From positions 4,017 through 68,016 of the forward strand of contig CALCNX010000122.1 in assembly GCA_937899715.1 (NCBI GenBank): a DNA stretch of 64,000 nt, written 5' to 3'. This DNA is from an uncultured bacterium (GTDB taxonomy: Bacteria > Bacteroidota > Ignavibacteria > Kapaibacteriales > UBA4661). The notes below the pieces were generated by a model. The model searched no databases and was not told the origin of the DNA. It saw nothing but the letters and a program-made list of their open reading frames with translations. Shown piece by piece: positions 53,753 to 61,873 of the stretch (its first letter is position 1; every line of letters starts with the position of its first letter). The position numbers and the translations under genes are program-made.

Positions 53753-55294
53753 TTACCGTGGCGCTGTGCCGGACAGAATTTTTTGCAAACTCGCCTCGCG
53801 GACGCGCTGACGCTCATTTTTCATGTAAAGCGTTGGTGGTGCAATGCGATCGCGGCAAACATCTTCGCGTAATCCGCAGCGTTCACACGTCTCATTCACC
53901 TGAATTTTCTCAATATTGGGGTCGTTCCAGAATTTTACCTTTTCCTTGAAGGCATCATTCATTAAGAAACCAATCGAAACGCTTGCATGAAAGAGGGGCT
54001 TGAGGGCAAACCGCCGCGCAACGGTGATAACAAAATACTCAATGTTGCTTTCCACAAAATACGGACGCTGCACGATAACGAGTGGCGATGTGGGGTCGCG
54101 GTCGGCAAGTTCACTCTGCTCTCGTTTCAGAATACCAATGGGCAGCCACCGGCGGCAGTAATGTTCGTTCAAATCCAAACCGTAGGGCGCAAAAACTTGC
54201 GACATATTCAGAAATTTCGTCAGCTTCATATTTCCCGTACTGGTGCGGTGACTGAAGCGCAGAAAGTGCATTTCTTCCAATCCAAAAAACTGCGGCAATA
54301 GTTCTGTCATTCGGTAAAGGAGCATTTCGGGCGTAACGGCATATTTGTCCAGCATGGCGACAAGCGCCACGCCGTCCCATGTCTTTTTCTGAAAGAGCTT
54401 GGTGAGATCTTTGACCATCGAATGGCGATTCATCAAGAGTGCACCGGAAAAATAGGATGCCTTGAAATTATTCAGCACCTGCTCAAACGATTCAACTTTC
54501 AGCCACGACGAGGTAAGCGCCCGCTCCTTGAGGTTCAGATAATTATAGCCCAGTTCTCGCCCATAAATAAAGGCTTTCTGGCGGTCAATGAGGTCTTTAT
54601 TCAGCAGCAATCGTGGCTTTGCGTGTGGTAGTGGTGTGTGCTTGGTTGTTTTAGTCGGGACGTAAATCGTGCGAAATTTTTGCAATTCGGGTTGGCTTGA
54701 GAGCGTACTTTCGTCAATTTCATAATTGTATTTGAGAGTCAGCGCCTTCTTTACCGATTCTGTGGGCATAGGAATTTTCGCTTTCCATTGCATTTCTGTC
54801 ATAAAGCGCTCTGCCGCTTCTTCCAAGTCTTCAAAGTAATTATGCTGCATCTTTTGATAGGAACGCAAAGCAGCCAATATAAATTGCTCGACGCTCATGT
54901 CGTAGCCGCGAATAATCTCCAGAAAAGTCTTCAAAAGCGCACCGGCTTTGGCGGGAGAGGCAGAAAACAAGTCCATGATGTCTTGCTGCTCAATCCCAAA
55001 GAGCTTAAAAGGAAATTCCCGCAGCGCGGGTGAATTGAGTACGGCGGTGAGCGGGTCGAGCGCTTCATCCACCTTCATCGTCACAAGTTCATCGAAAGTC
55101 GTTCCTAGTGCCTGTGCTAGTGCGATGATTTTTTCGGGTTTCGGATATTTTTTCCCTTTTTCAATTTCGCTTAAGTACGAAATGGATAAATCCGTTTGCT
55201 CAGAAAGGTCTTTGAGTGAAAATTTTTTCTCCGTACGGAGCTGTTTGAGTTTGATACCCAAAATGATACGCAAGTTCTCGCCGTTCATGCTCAT
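53753..55294 (-). CDS. ScfR-type XRE regulator with degenerate IrrE-like domain
   Basis: A 513-residue transcriptional regulator. The XRE helix-turn-helix is at residues 10-70 (IKLKQLRTEKKFSLKDLSE, SYLSEIEKGKKYPKPEKI). The central domain corresponds to the ImmA/IrrE peptidase, but where the zinc HExxH helix is expected, residues 246-251 read RELGYN, so both metal histidines are lost. The end has a Cys cluster and motif CERCGLREDVCRDRIAPP of the ScfR (DUF2083) C-terminal domain, which in characterised members such as RamB and PccR reads acyl-CoA levels. It probably autoregulates through two palindromes just upstream and is divergent from a metal-efflux pair. Confidence 0.82.
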   Translation of the reverse strand: MSMNGENLRIILGIKLKQLRTEKKFSLKDLSEQTDLSISYLSEIEKGKKYPKPEKIIALAQALGTTFDELVTMKVDEALDPLTAVLNSPALREFPFKLFGIEQQDIMDLFSASPAKAGALLKTFLEIIRGYDMSVEQFILAALRSYQKMQHNYFEDLEEAAERFMTEMQWKAKIPMPTESVKKALTLKYNYEIDESTLSSQPELQKFRTIYVPTKTTKHTPLPHAKPRLLLNKDLIDRQKAFIYGRELGYNYLNLKERALTSSWLKVESFEQVLNNFKASYFSGALLMNRHSMVKDLTKLFQKKTWDGVALVAMLDKYAVTPEMLLYRMTELLPQFFGLEEMHFLRFSHRTSTGNMKLTKFLNMSQVFAPYGLDLNEHYCRRWLPIGILKREQSELADRDPTSPLVIVQRPYFVESNIEYFVITVARRFALKPLFHASVSIGFLMNDAFKEKVKFWNDPNIEKIQVNETCERCGLREDVCRDRIAPPTLYMKNERQRVREASLQKILSGTAPR

Positions 55295-55364
55295 AAATAC
55301 TTGGTTTGAAGGGAAATGAAAAAGAAAAAACAATCGGCTCTTACCCTGTCACGAAGATACATAT

Positions 55365-55381
55365 TTTTCGCTTCAAGCGAA
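55365..55381. promoter_or_regulatory. Operator-like palindrome 1
   Basis: tttcgctt-c-aagcgaaa, a perfect 17-base palindrome about 75 bp before the regulator's start codon. The half-site TTCGCTT recurs in palindrome 2, 47-48 bp away centre to centre. Confidence 0.55.
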
Positions 55382-55412
55382 ACTAAATTTCGACAAGCGC
55401 GAATTTTGTATG

Positions 55413-55428
55413 TAAGCGAAAATTCGCT
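55413..55428. promoter_or_regulatory. Operator-like palindrome 2
   Basis: aagcgaa-aa-ttcgctt, the same half-sites as palindrome 1 in the opposite arrangement, with a 2-base centre. Between the two lies a weaker related stretch (aaatttcgacaagcgcgaat). A likely binding site pair for the ScfR-type regulator. Confidence 0.5.
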
Positions 55429-55459
55429 TTCATCATTTTTTGCTCATGACGGGGTATTT

Positions 55460-55491
55460 TTTGCGAAACCCAAAAAATTCCTCTACATTTG
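55460..55491 (+). promoter_or_regulatory. Bacteroidetes-type promoter for the efflux genes
   Basis: TTTG at 55460-55463, a 20-base spacer and TACATTTG at 55484-55491 match the TTTG/TAnnTTTG consensus of Bacteroidetes sigma factors exactly. It reads toward the TolC-like gene and gives a leader of about 215 bases. Its -33 box lies 30 bp from palindrome 2. Confidence 0.6.
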
Positions 55492-55712
55492 TCGTTGTGA
55501 ACTTTCTTCTGCCCCAGTACCGCTACACCACACAGAAATCAGCACTTTCCTTTCCACGCAGCATAAATATTTCTACTTCCTTTTGTCCATTCTCGAAGCA
55601 GCAATTTTCGGCAGTGTTGAGAGTAAGAGCCTTTTAGCACAATTTACCCAAAACGCAACACCAAAAACTTAACACTGCTTATCAACACTCTCTACCTTTT
55701 TGGAGTCAGAAT

Positions 55713-57062
55713 ATGGTTGCTTCTCAAAATGTAATTCGCCTTTTTCTTTTTGCTTTTACCTTCATGCTTCTCGTTCCGGCATCAAGGCTTGATGCGCAGC
55801 CATTGGATTCTTTAGTTGCCGAAGCATTGCGCAATCATCCGCTTCTCCGTGCTGCCGAGGCACGTGCCGTAAGCGCTGAATATCGGAGTGAAGCGCTCTC
55901 TCAACTGCCCACGCCAACGCTTTCACTGGAGTTTGCGCAAACGCCCGCAGGAAATTTCGATGTGCTGAACCGCTCCATTTCCAACAATCTAGCACTTTCA
56001 CAAATGCTTATGTTGGGTGACAAACTCGCTGCCATGCGGCGTGCTGAACGCGAAGGTGCTCAAACTGAGCGTGAGCGCCGTGCCGAAGCTGCCGCAATTA
56101 TTCGTGTCAACGTGAGTGAACTCTACGCACGACTCTGGCGACTCGACCGCCAAAAAGAGATTCTTGGGCGCACGACGATTATGCTGAGTAATCTCGTGCA
56201 GTCTGCTGAGGAGCGCTTGGCAGCAGGTAAAGCCACGATGAACGAGGTTTTGCTGCTTCGAGCAGAACTTGCCGCCGAGCAGGCAAAATTTCACAGCAGC
56301 ACTTTCGAGAGACGTGGAAAAGCGGTAAGGCTGAACACGTTCTTAGGGCGCACCAATCCGGACGCGGAAATTCTCACTGCATTGGATAGCAATTTTGCAA
56401 AAACCATTGAGGCATTGCTTGGAAGAACATACCAAGCACGGGCAAAATTTGGCGAACAGAACCCCACTCTACGCCGCATGGCAAGCATGGAGCGGATGAC
56501 CGAAGCCGAGCGTATTGCTGCGGAGCAAGAGCGTACACCAGACCTTATGCTTCAAGGGATGCTGATGCGTATGCCGCAAGGAATGGTCTTGACAAGTGGA
56601 AGCGGCGTGTTATCGGAAATTTTTAGCGTCCACACAGGACTTTCGGCGAGTAATCGTGTAGAGTGGATGTACAGCCTGATGGCTTCCATTACGCTCCCTT
56701 TTGCGCCATGGTCATCTGCGCGGATTGATGCAAAGCAAGCAGAATTGAGCGCCCGCCGACTTAGCCAAGAAGCCGAGCGCGAGGCGATGCAGCGCGAATT
56801 GGCGGGTGAGCTTGCGGAAACTGAGCAAATGCTACTCCATACCATCGAAACCGTCAAAGACTACAACCGCACGATTCTTCCCGCCTACAAACAGGTATTA
56901 AATGGCTTGCTTGCATCGTACCAAGCGAATCAGACAAGCATAAGTGATATTCTACGAACCGCACAAATGCTTGCGATGAAAGAAGATGAATTGGTAATGG
57001 CGCATGAAGAACAGATGATGCTTGCGGCTAAACTCCGCATGATGCTTGGCGACGGAGAATAA
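55713..57062 (+). CDS. TolC-family outer-membrane efflux protein
   Basis: A 449-residue outer-membrane channel. A signal peptide (LFLFAFTFMLLVPASRLDAQ) is followed by two helical TolC repeats (AEALRNHPLLRAAEARAVSAEY; a second beginning near residue 270) and the SEALSQLPTPTLSLEF-type strand. The sequence resembles CusC/CzcC efflux partners. It has a GGAG ribosome site. The adaptor gene follows 189 bp downstream; the RND pump that would complete the system is not next to them. Confidence 0.88.
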   Translation: MVASQNVIRLFLFAFTFMLLVPASRLDAQPLDSLVAEALRNHPLLRAAEARAVSAEYRSEALSQLPTPTLSLEFAQTPAGNFDVLNRSISNNLALSQMLMLGDKLAAMRRAEREGAQTERERRAEAAAIIRVNVSELYARLWRLDRQKEILGRTTIMLSNLVQSAEERLAAGKATMNEVLLLRAELAAEQAKFHSSTFERRGKAVRLNTFLGRTNPDAEILTALDSNFAKTIEALLGRTYQARAKFGEQNPTLRRMASMERMTEAERIAAEQERTPDLMLQGMLMRMPQGMVLTSGSGVLSEIFSVHTGLSASNRVEWMYSLMASITLPFAPWSSARIDAKQAELSARRLSQEAEREAMQRELAGELAETEQMLLHTIETVKDYNRTILPAYKQVLNGLLASYQANQTSISDILRTAQMLAMKEDELVMAHEEQMMLAAKLRMMLGDGE

Positions 57063-57251
57063 TATCGTCGTTCCTTCCTCTTTTTTTCGTCTTTCATCAG
57101 CTATGACCATAGAGGATACGGACTTTTGAGAGTCTTTGGATGGAAGATGACCTCAGAAGAGAAAGAGTCCACGCATGTCAAAAAAAAAACAAAGAGTCCG
57201 CGTTCTCTACGAAAGACCCGAACTGATACTTTTGTCCATTCCACACTTGAT

Positions 57252-58526
57252 ATGAAAATTATTCTTATTCTGCTCATCGTAAGCATAAGCTTCATTGTGG
57301 CGTGCAGCAAAACAGATACTGCCCACAAAACAGAAAACACACAAGCAGTAACCAAGCCGAAGTATTTCTGCCCAATGCACCCGCAGGTAACGTCCGATAA
57401 ACCGGGCATCTGTCCAATTTGCCAGATGGATTTGGTACTGCCGGGCGACGAGCATGAGATGGAATCAGTAACCGATTCAAGTGCGCTGCTTGCGCTTAGT
57501 ACGCGGCAGCAAGTCTTAGCCGATGTGCGCACGGTGGAGGTAAAAAAAGAACAAATGTCACAAACACTACGGTTGGCGGGAACATTTGTGCCTGCCGAGT
57601 TCGCACAACGCACCATTATTGCACGGGTGAGCGGTCGTGTGGAACGTCTTTTTGTTCGGCAGTCAGGCGAGCGCGTCCGAGAGGGGCAGCCGCTATACGA
57701 GGTGTACAGCCCCGCACTCTTGCAGGCACAGAGCGATTATTTGCTAACACTTAAAAGCGTGGCGCAGTCAGTCTTGCAAGAAGCACAGCCGGACGGAGTT
57801 CCCTCATCGCACACGCCGAAACCGGAGCGAATGCGCGGCATTGCCGCAAAAGCCCGTGAACGCTTGCTCTTGCTTGGCATGACGAATGCTCAGATTGATG
57901 CCATTACTCAATCCGGCGAACCACAAACCCGTGTCATTATTCAATCACCATTTTCAGGCACAGTCACGCAGAAAAATATCGTGGAAGGCGCAAGCCTTCA
58001 GGAAGGAGCAACTCTTTTCGACCTTGCTGATTTCTCGACGGTGTGGAACCTTGCGGAAGTTTTCGAGTACGGTATCAGCGCATTGCGCATCGGGCAGCGA
58101 GTTACGATGAGCATTGCAGCCTATCCCGGCGAAACATTCGCAGGAAAAATCAGCTTTATTTCACCCATACTGAACGCCACGACTCGCACGGTGAGTGTCC
58201 GCATAGAAGCCCCGAACCCACACGGAAAACTGCGCCCCGGTATGTTCAGCACAACGGAACTGACGCGAGAAATCCCCTCGGCAATCACTGTGCCGGAGGA
58301 GAGCGTGATTCTAAGCGGTCGGCAGGCTGTTGTCTGGGTGCAGGAGAGCAAAGACGACGGGCAGGGGAAGGGAGTTTTTCGCGCACAATCCGTTACACTT
58401 GGCGTGAGAAGCGGTGGCAAATATCAAGTTCTATCAGGATTGCATGAAGGCGATATTGTTGCTGCCAGTGGCGGTTTTTTGCTGGACTCGGAGCACCGAT
58501 TGCGCGGCGGAACGGTGGCGAAATAA
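57252..58526 (+). CDS. CusB-type periplasmic adaptor with N-terminal heavy-metal-binding domain
   Basis: A 424-residue lipoprotein adaptor of a metal-efflux pump. The lipobox SFIVAC follows the start at 57252; longer frames add an unlikely N-terminus. Residues about 36-60 form the heavy-metal-binding domain (YFCPMHPQVTSDKPGICPICQMDL) seen in CusB/CzcB-like adaptors. Then come the barrel-sandwich (RVSGRVERLFVRQSGERVREGQPLYEVYSPALLQAQ), an alpha hairpin and the beta-barrel (TVWNLAEVFEYGISALRIGQRVT). It should work with the upstream TolC-like gene in exporting Cu, Ag or another soft metal. No CusA-like pump gene follows: the plus-strand run ends here. Confidence 0.92.
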   Translation: MKIILILLIVSISFIVACSKTDTAHKTENTQAVTKPKYFCPMHPQVTSDKPGICPICQMDLVLPGDEHEMESVTDSSALLALSTRQQVLADVRTVEVKKEQMSQTLRLAGTFVPAEFAQRTIIARVSGRVERLFVRQSGERVREGQPLYEVYSPALLQAQSDYLLTLKSVAQSVLQEAQPDGVPSSHTPKPERMRGIAAKARERLLLLGMTNAQIDAITQSGEPQTRVIIQSPFSGTVTQKNIVEGASLQEGATLFDLADFSTVWNLAEVFEYGISALRIGQRVTMSIAAYPGETFAGKISFISPILNATTRTVSVRIEAPNPHGKLRPGMFSTTELTREIPSAITVPEESVILSGRQAVVWVQESKDDGQGKGVFRAQSVTLGVRSGGKYQVLSGLHEGDIVAASGGFLLDSEHRLRGGTVAK

Positions 58527-58534
58527 TCCTTTCT

Positions 58535-58660
58535 ATCAATGTCATTAAATTAAGGATTCGGAGTGCGGAATTTATTCCGCTGCGTTAGATTTTATGGAGT
58601 TTTTGCGGAATAAATTCCGCACTCCAGCAATTACGTTTAGCTTAACTTAATGACATTGAT
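58535..58660. repeat. Nested palindromic element, copy 2
   Basis: Outer arms of 20 bp (atcaatgtcattaaattaag at 58535-58554 and its near-perfect complement at 58641-58660) enclose inner ggagtgcggaatttattccgc (58560-58580) and gcggaataaattccgcactc (58605-58624) arms, the same core as at 47748-47813. It lies exactly between two converging genes (stops at 58526 and 58666) and could act as a terminator as well as a repeat. Confidence 0.75.
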
Positions 58661-58665
58661 CTTTT

Positions 58666-60780
58666 CTATTGCTTTGCAGATTGCGGGGTACGATATTCAA
58701 ATTTGAAACTCTGAGCATAAATGCGCTCCTCCGGTGTCGCCTGTGCAGAAAGCGCCGCTTTTGCCTGCTGCAACTGGACGGGCAGCGTCATTGTGCCGCG
58801 CATGGCATCGCGCAATGACTGCTCTTGTGCGGCACTCAAATTCGTTTGGGGCGTAATAGTAAGTGCGGCATCTGCTTTGGAAGCGGCTTTGAGAGCCGTA
58901 AGTGCTTCAACATTTAGCGTTGACTTGCCATTCTCACCAAAAAGCCAGCGATAATAAACCTCAATCATCGTATCAGTTTTTGCGGAACGACGTTTTTTCT
59001 CAATGGTAAGATAATCAACGGGAATCAGTGCCAGCGAGGACTCAGCAACACGGTTTGTAATGTCGGTTACTTCCAAGCGAGCCACAACGTTTTCGGGTGA
59101 ACTTGGTATGGCTGCGAGATTCTCTGCAATATTCCAACGATATTCCGCAAGATTTGAGCGTGTGCCGTTGTCCAGCTTGAGCGTCCGCACCTCCCGTTCA
59201 TCCACTTGCGTCAGCTCAATTGTCCATTGCTTCACGCCCACACCTGCTGCAATATCCAGCCCAAACGAAATACCGGAGGGCGTAACGGTGCGCTGCACAG
59301 CACTGGACTCCACATCGCGCAAAATATCCGGGTCGGTAGAGCGGAGGTCAACGCGGCGAATACTTGTCGTATCGGCAAGCGCATTTTGTTCCAAGCCAAG
59401 TGTAACGCTTATACGCGAGTGGGCAATTTTCCACACATCCACAAGGTACTCCAAGACCGCATTAGCACGGCGTTCAGCAAGTACGCGGTTGTTCATTTCT
59501 TCGCCTGTGCCGGATGTATAACCTATGAGCGTCAGTCGTGCGTCGGGTTTGTCCGAAAGCCGCTTGCCGACAATGTTCAAAATGTTGCGATACATCTCCA
59601 CAAGCCGCACATTTGCAACGTTATCAACACTAAAACTCATGCGGTCTGCCGAGCGCAGCCGTCTGTACCGTGCGGGAATAACAGAAGAATTATATTCAAA
59701 AAAAACAGACGCAAGAAGTGGACGATGCTCCACAGCCGCAAATTCTTCGATACGCAAGGTGGGATTAAGTTCTTCTTTCCCATTTTCATCAATACTGCTG
59801 ACCTTCGTGATTTCTGCCGAAAGTGCACGGGCGCTGCGAGTGCGTTCTAACTCAAGTTGCTGCTTCTGAAGACTAACGACGCTGTCTTTCTGCCGACGCT
59901 CATTCTCAATGTTGTCCATTTCATCCTGCGTTACGGTTGTCAGCAAAGTGCCGAAGGAAGGGAAAAGATGTTGGTAACCCAAAGAAACCGACAGCGCTCC
60001 GCTTTGATGCCAATTGAAGGAAAGTAGCATCGAACCACTCGCCAAGAACGGGACAGGAACGAGATACTGCCACCATTCTGGCGCAGGGCGTACAACCTTT
60101 GCACCGACAGAAAACCCGTAGAACAAGCCTCCGGCTTCTGTTTGTGCCAATGTTTCTACTCGTAAACCATTCGGTGCAGTTGTATCCCACCCTACACTTG
60201 CTTTATAGCCCGATGTCATAATGTGTGGCACCAGCATCAGCGTCCATTCTTTATCAAGGTCGTAGCTCATCGGCAGGGCAATGTCAATAATGGTGAGGTT
60301 TGAGCGAATAAGGCGATTAGAGCGCACGGAATCGGATAACGAAGGACGAATTTCAGCGACAGAATAGCCGATGGTAGGTTGAAGGGCGATTTGAAATGGA
60401 GATGAATAAGGCATAAATCCCCATTTCCCAAAAAAAGTGAACGACGGTCCTCCTAAAGTGCCGCTCAGTTCCAAGCCCAAATCTACCTCTTTTGCCACAC
60501 CAAAACTCCCACTGAGAGTAAGCAATCCAAACGATGGGTCATCGGAAGTTGGTGCGAGAGGCGGATTTTTTTCTAAACCAATCGGATTCACGGAATAGCC
60601 AATACCATGATATGACCATCCTGCACCAATGAGAAATTTTCCTTGCCGAAGCGGACGACCATCTTGGAAGCGTTCCACACGGTATGTCTGTGCTTGGAGC
60701 GCTCCGTAGGAAAGCAGAAAGCACCACAAAATGAATAAAGATAATTTGTAAAGCTTATGCGAAGATTTTGCAGTCGGCAT
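58666..60780 (-). CDS. OmpA-family outer-membrane protein
   Basis: A 704-residue exported protein. The start at 60780 gives a signal peptide (LYKLSLFILWCFLLSYGALQA); upstream methionines are possible. The first 250 residues look like an outer-membrane beta-barrel or porin-like domain (GAGWSYHGIGYSVNPIG, LGLELSGTLGGPSFTFFGKWG). The OmpA-like domain is in the middle (LTLIGYTSGTGEEMNNRVLAERRANAVLEYLVDVW), followed by further beta strands and a helical tail. The layout differs from the PD40-OmpA protein at 8476. Divergent from a small membrane protein gene. Confidence 0.8.
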   Translation of the reverse strand: MPTAKSSHKLYKLSLFILWCFLLSYGALQAQTYRVERFQDGRPLRQGKFLIGAGWSYHGIGYSVNPIGLEKNPPLAPTSDDPSFGLLTLSGSFGVAKEVDLGLELSGTLGGPSFTFFGKWGFMPYSSPFQIALQPTIGYSVAEIRPSLSDSVRSNRLIRSNLTIIDIALPMSYDLDKEWTLMLVPHIMTSGYKASVGWDTTAPNGLRVETLAQTEAGGLFYGFSVGAKVVRPAPEWWQYLVPVPFLASGSMLLSFNWHQSGALSVSLGYQHLFPSFGTLLTTVTQDEMDNIENERRQKDSVVSLQKQQLELERTRSARALSAEITKVSSIDENGKEELNPTLRIEEFAAVEHRPLLASVFFEYNSSVIPARYRRLRSADRMSFSVDNVANVRLVEMYRNILNIVGKRLSDKPDARLTLIGYTSGTGEEMNNRVLAERRANAVLEYLVDVWKIAHSRISVTLGLEQNALADTTSIRRVDLRSTDPDILRDVESSAVQRTVTPSGISFGLDIAAGVGVKQWTIELTQVDEREVRTLKLDNGTRSNLAEYRWNIAENLAAIPSSPENVVARLEVTDITNRVAESSLALIPVDYLTIEKKRRSAKTDTMIEVYYRWLFGENGKSTLNVEALTALKAASKADAALTITPQTNLSAAQEQSLRDAMRGTMTLPVQLQQAKAALSAQATPEERIYAQSFKFEYRTPQSAKQ

Positions 60781-60936
60781 GGTTGTAACAATCAGCATGG
60801 TCATCAAAAATAAAATTGGGTGGAATGTGAAACGAAACTTTTTGAATAGCAGCACGTTTAGATAAAAGTGTACAAACACAAAATACTTTTTACTAACTCC
60901 GTCATTCCTTCTTCACTTTTTACGCAATACTGCTCT

Positions 60937-61110
60937 ATGGAACTCTTCAAGAAAATAGCGTTAGTTGTTGGTGCATTTGTCATAGCAGGCTTTATCTTGC
61001 GCATTATTTTTGGCATTATTGGCGCAATATTTTCCATTAAAGGATTGATTTTGATAGCTGCTATCGGTATTCCGATTTACCTAATTGCCGAAAAGAAATT
61101 TTTACGGTAA
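60937..61110 (+). CDS. Small hydrophobic membrane protein
   Basis: A 57-residue protein consisting mainly of two membrane helices (IALVVGAFVIAGFILRIIFGII and FSIKGLILIAAIGIPIYLIA) and a basic tail KKFLR. The ATG at 60937 gives a compact gene; a longer frame begins at 60868 inside the region before the OmpA start. It resembles many small unnamed membrane peptides and could be real or not; function unknown. Confidence 0.5.
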   Translation: MELFKKIALVVGAFVIAGFILRIIFGIIGAIFSIKGLILIAAIGIPIYLIAEKKFLR

Positions 61111-61167
61111 CTCTCGACCTTAGTTGCACCACCACAGCACAATAGAAAAAAATGCCTCGCAGTATTC

Positions 61168-61848
61168 TTATGCGCCGGGTAGTCTCTTGTCGTATATTGT
61201 TTTATATTCCAGCGCCGTAAGAAACCGTTTCGTTTCCTCCTCAATGTCTGAGCGCGAGCCGTGATTATGAAGAACATATCCGGCTCGTGCTTTTTTTTCG
61301 TCCGCAGAAAGCTGCGCCTGAATACGTCGCCGTACTTCCTCTTGCGAAATCCCTCGTCCCTCTGCAAGCCGCATAACACGGACATCTTCAGGCGCATCCA
61401 CAACCAGCACAAGGTCGTAGAATTTATCTGCCCCCGTCTCAAAAATCAGTGCACTTTCGTTAAAAACAAACCTGTCGCCCGCATCAAATCGTGCTTTTAC
61501 CTGCCGCGCCACTTCTTGCCAGACAAAAGGATGAACGATACTATTTATCTGAGCAAGGTTTTGTGCATGTTCATCACTTGTGCCGAAGACCAGCGCTGCC
61601 ATTTTCATGCGGTCGAGCGTTCCGTCGGGCAAGTACATTTCCCCGAAGGCAGCATTGATAGCGGCTTTGACTTCGGGATGACCATTGGTAAGGTCGCGGG
61701 CAATATCGTCAGCGCTTAAAACGGTGTGTCCCGCCTCGCGGATAAGAGCAGCGACGGTGCTTTTTCCGCTACCGATGCCGCCCGTGATGCCCACAAAAAC
61801 TTGGTTTGATGAGGATTTGATACCCGAAAAATATTGTTCTATGCTCAT
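61168..61848 (-). CDS. coaE: Dephospho-CoA kinase
   Basis: Last step of coenzyme A synthesis, phosphorylating the ribose 3' hydroxyl of dephospho-CoA. The 226-residue protein has the P-loop GITGGIGSGKSTVAALI, SADDIARDLT, and FETGADKFYDLVLVVDAP plus the RRIQAQLSADEKKARA lid. The N-terminus has about 18 residues before the first strand. It begins 25 bp after the adenine deaminase stop, so the two may be cotranscribed. Confidence 0.93.
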   Translation of the reverse strand: MSIEQYFSGIKSSSNQVFVGITGGIGSGKSTVAALIREAGHTVLSADDIARDLTNGHPEVKAAINAAFGEMYLPDGTLDRMKMAALVFGTSDEHAQNLAQINSIVHPFVWQEVARQVKARFDAGDRFVFNESALIFETGADKFYDLVLVVDAPEDVRVMRLAEGRGISQEEVRRRIQAQLSADEKKARAGYVLHNHGSRSDIEEETKRFLTALEYKTIYDKRLPGA

Positions 61849-61873
61849 GTCTTTTGCTCATTTGCTCAAAAAT

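Larger units (their letters stand above)
55295..55712. other. Intergenic control region between the regulator and tolC-like gene
   Basis: About 420 bp without a convincing gene. It holds two TTCGCTT/AAGCGAA palindromes near the regulator (55365-55428), a Bacteroidetes-type promoter pointing to the efflux genes (55460-55491), a 215-base transcribed leader and a GGAG ribosome site (about 55701-55704) before the ATG. In the leader, gcagtgtt at 55611-55618 can pair with aacactgc at 55671-55678. Small frames in the region have no family resemblance. Confidence 0.55.

Noticed and set aside
55316..55672. Plus-strand frame of 118 residues before the TolC-like gene
   Set aside because: It covers the palindromes and the promoter, has no family motif or ribosome site, and starts with a run of lysines encoded by A-rich DNA.
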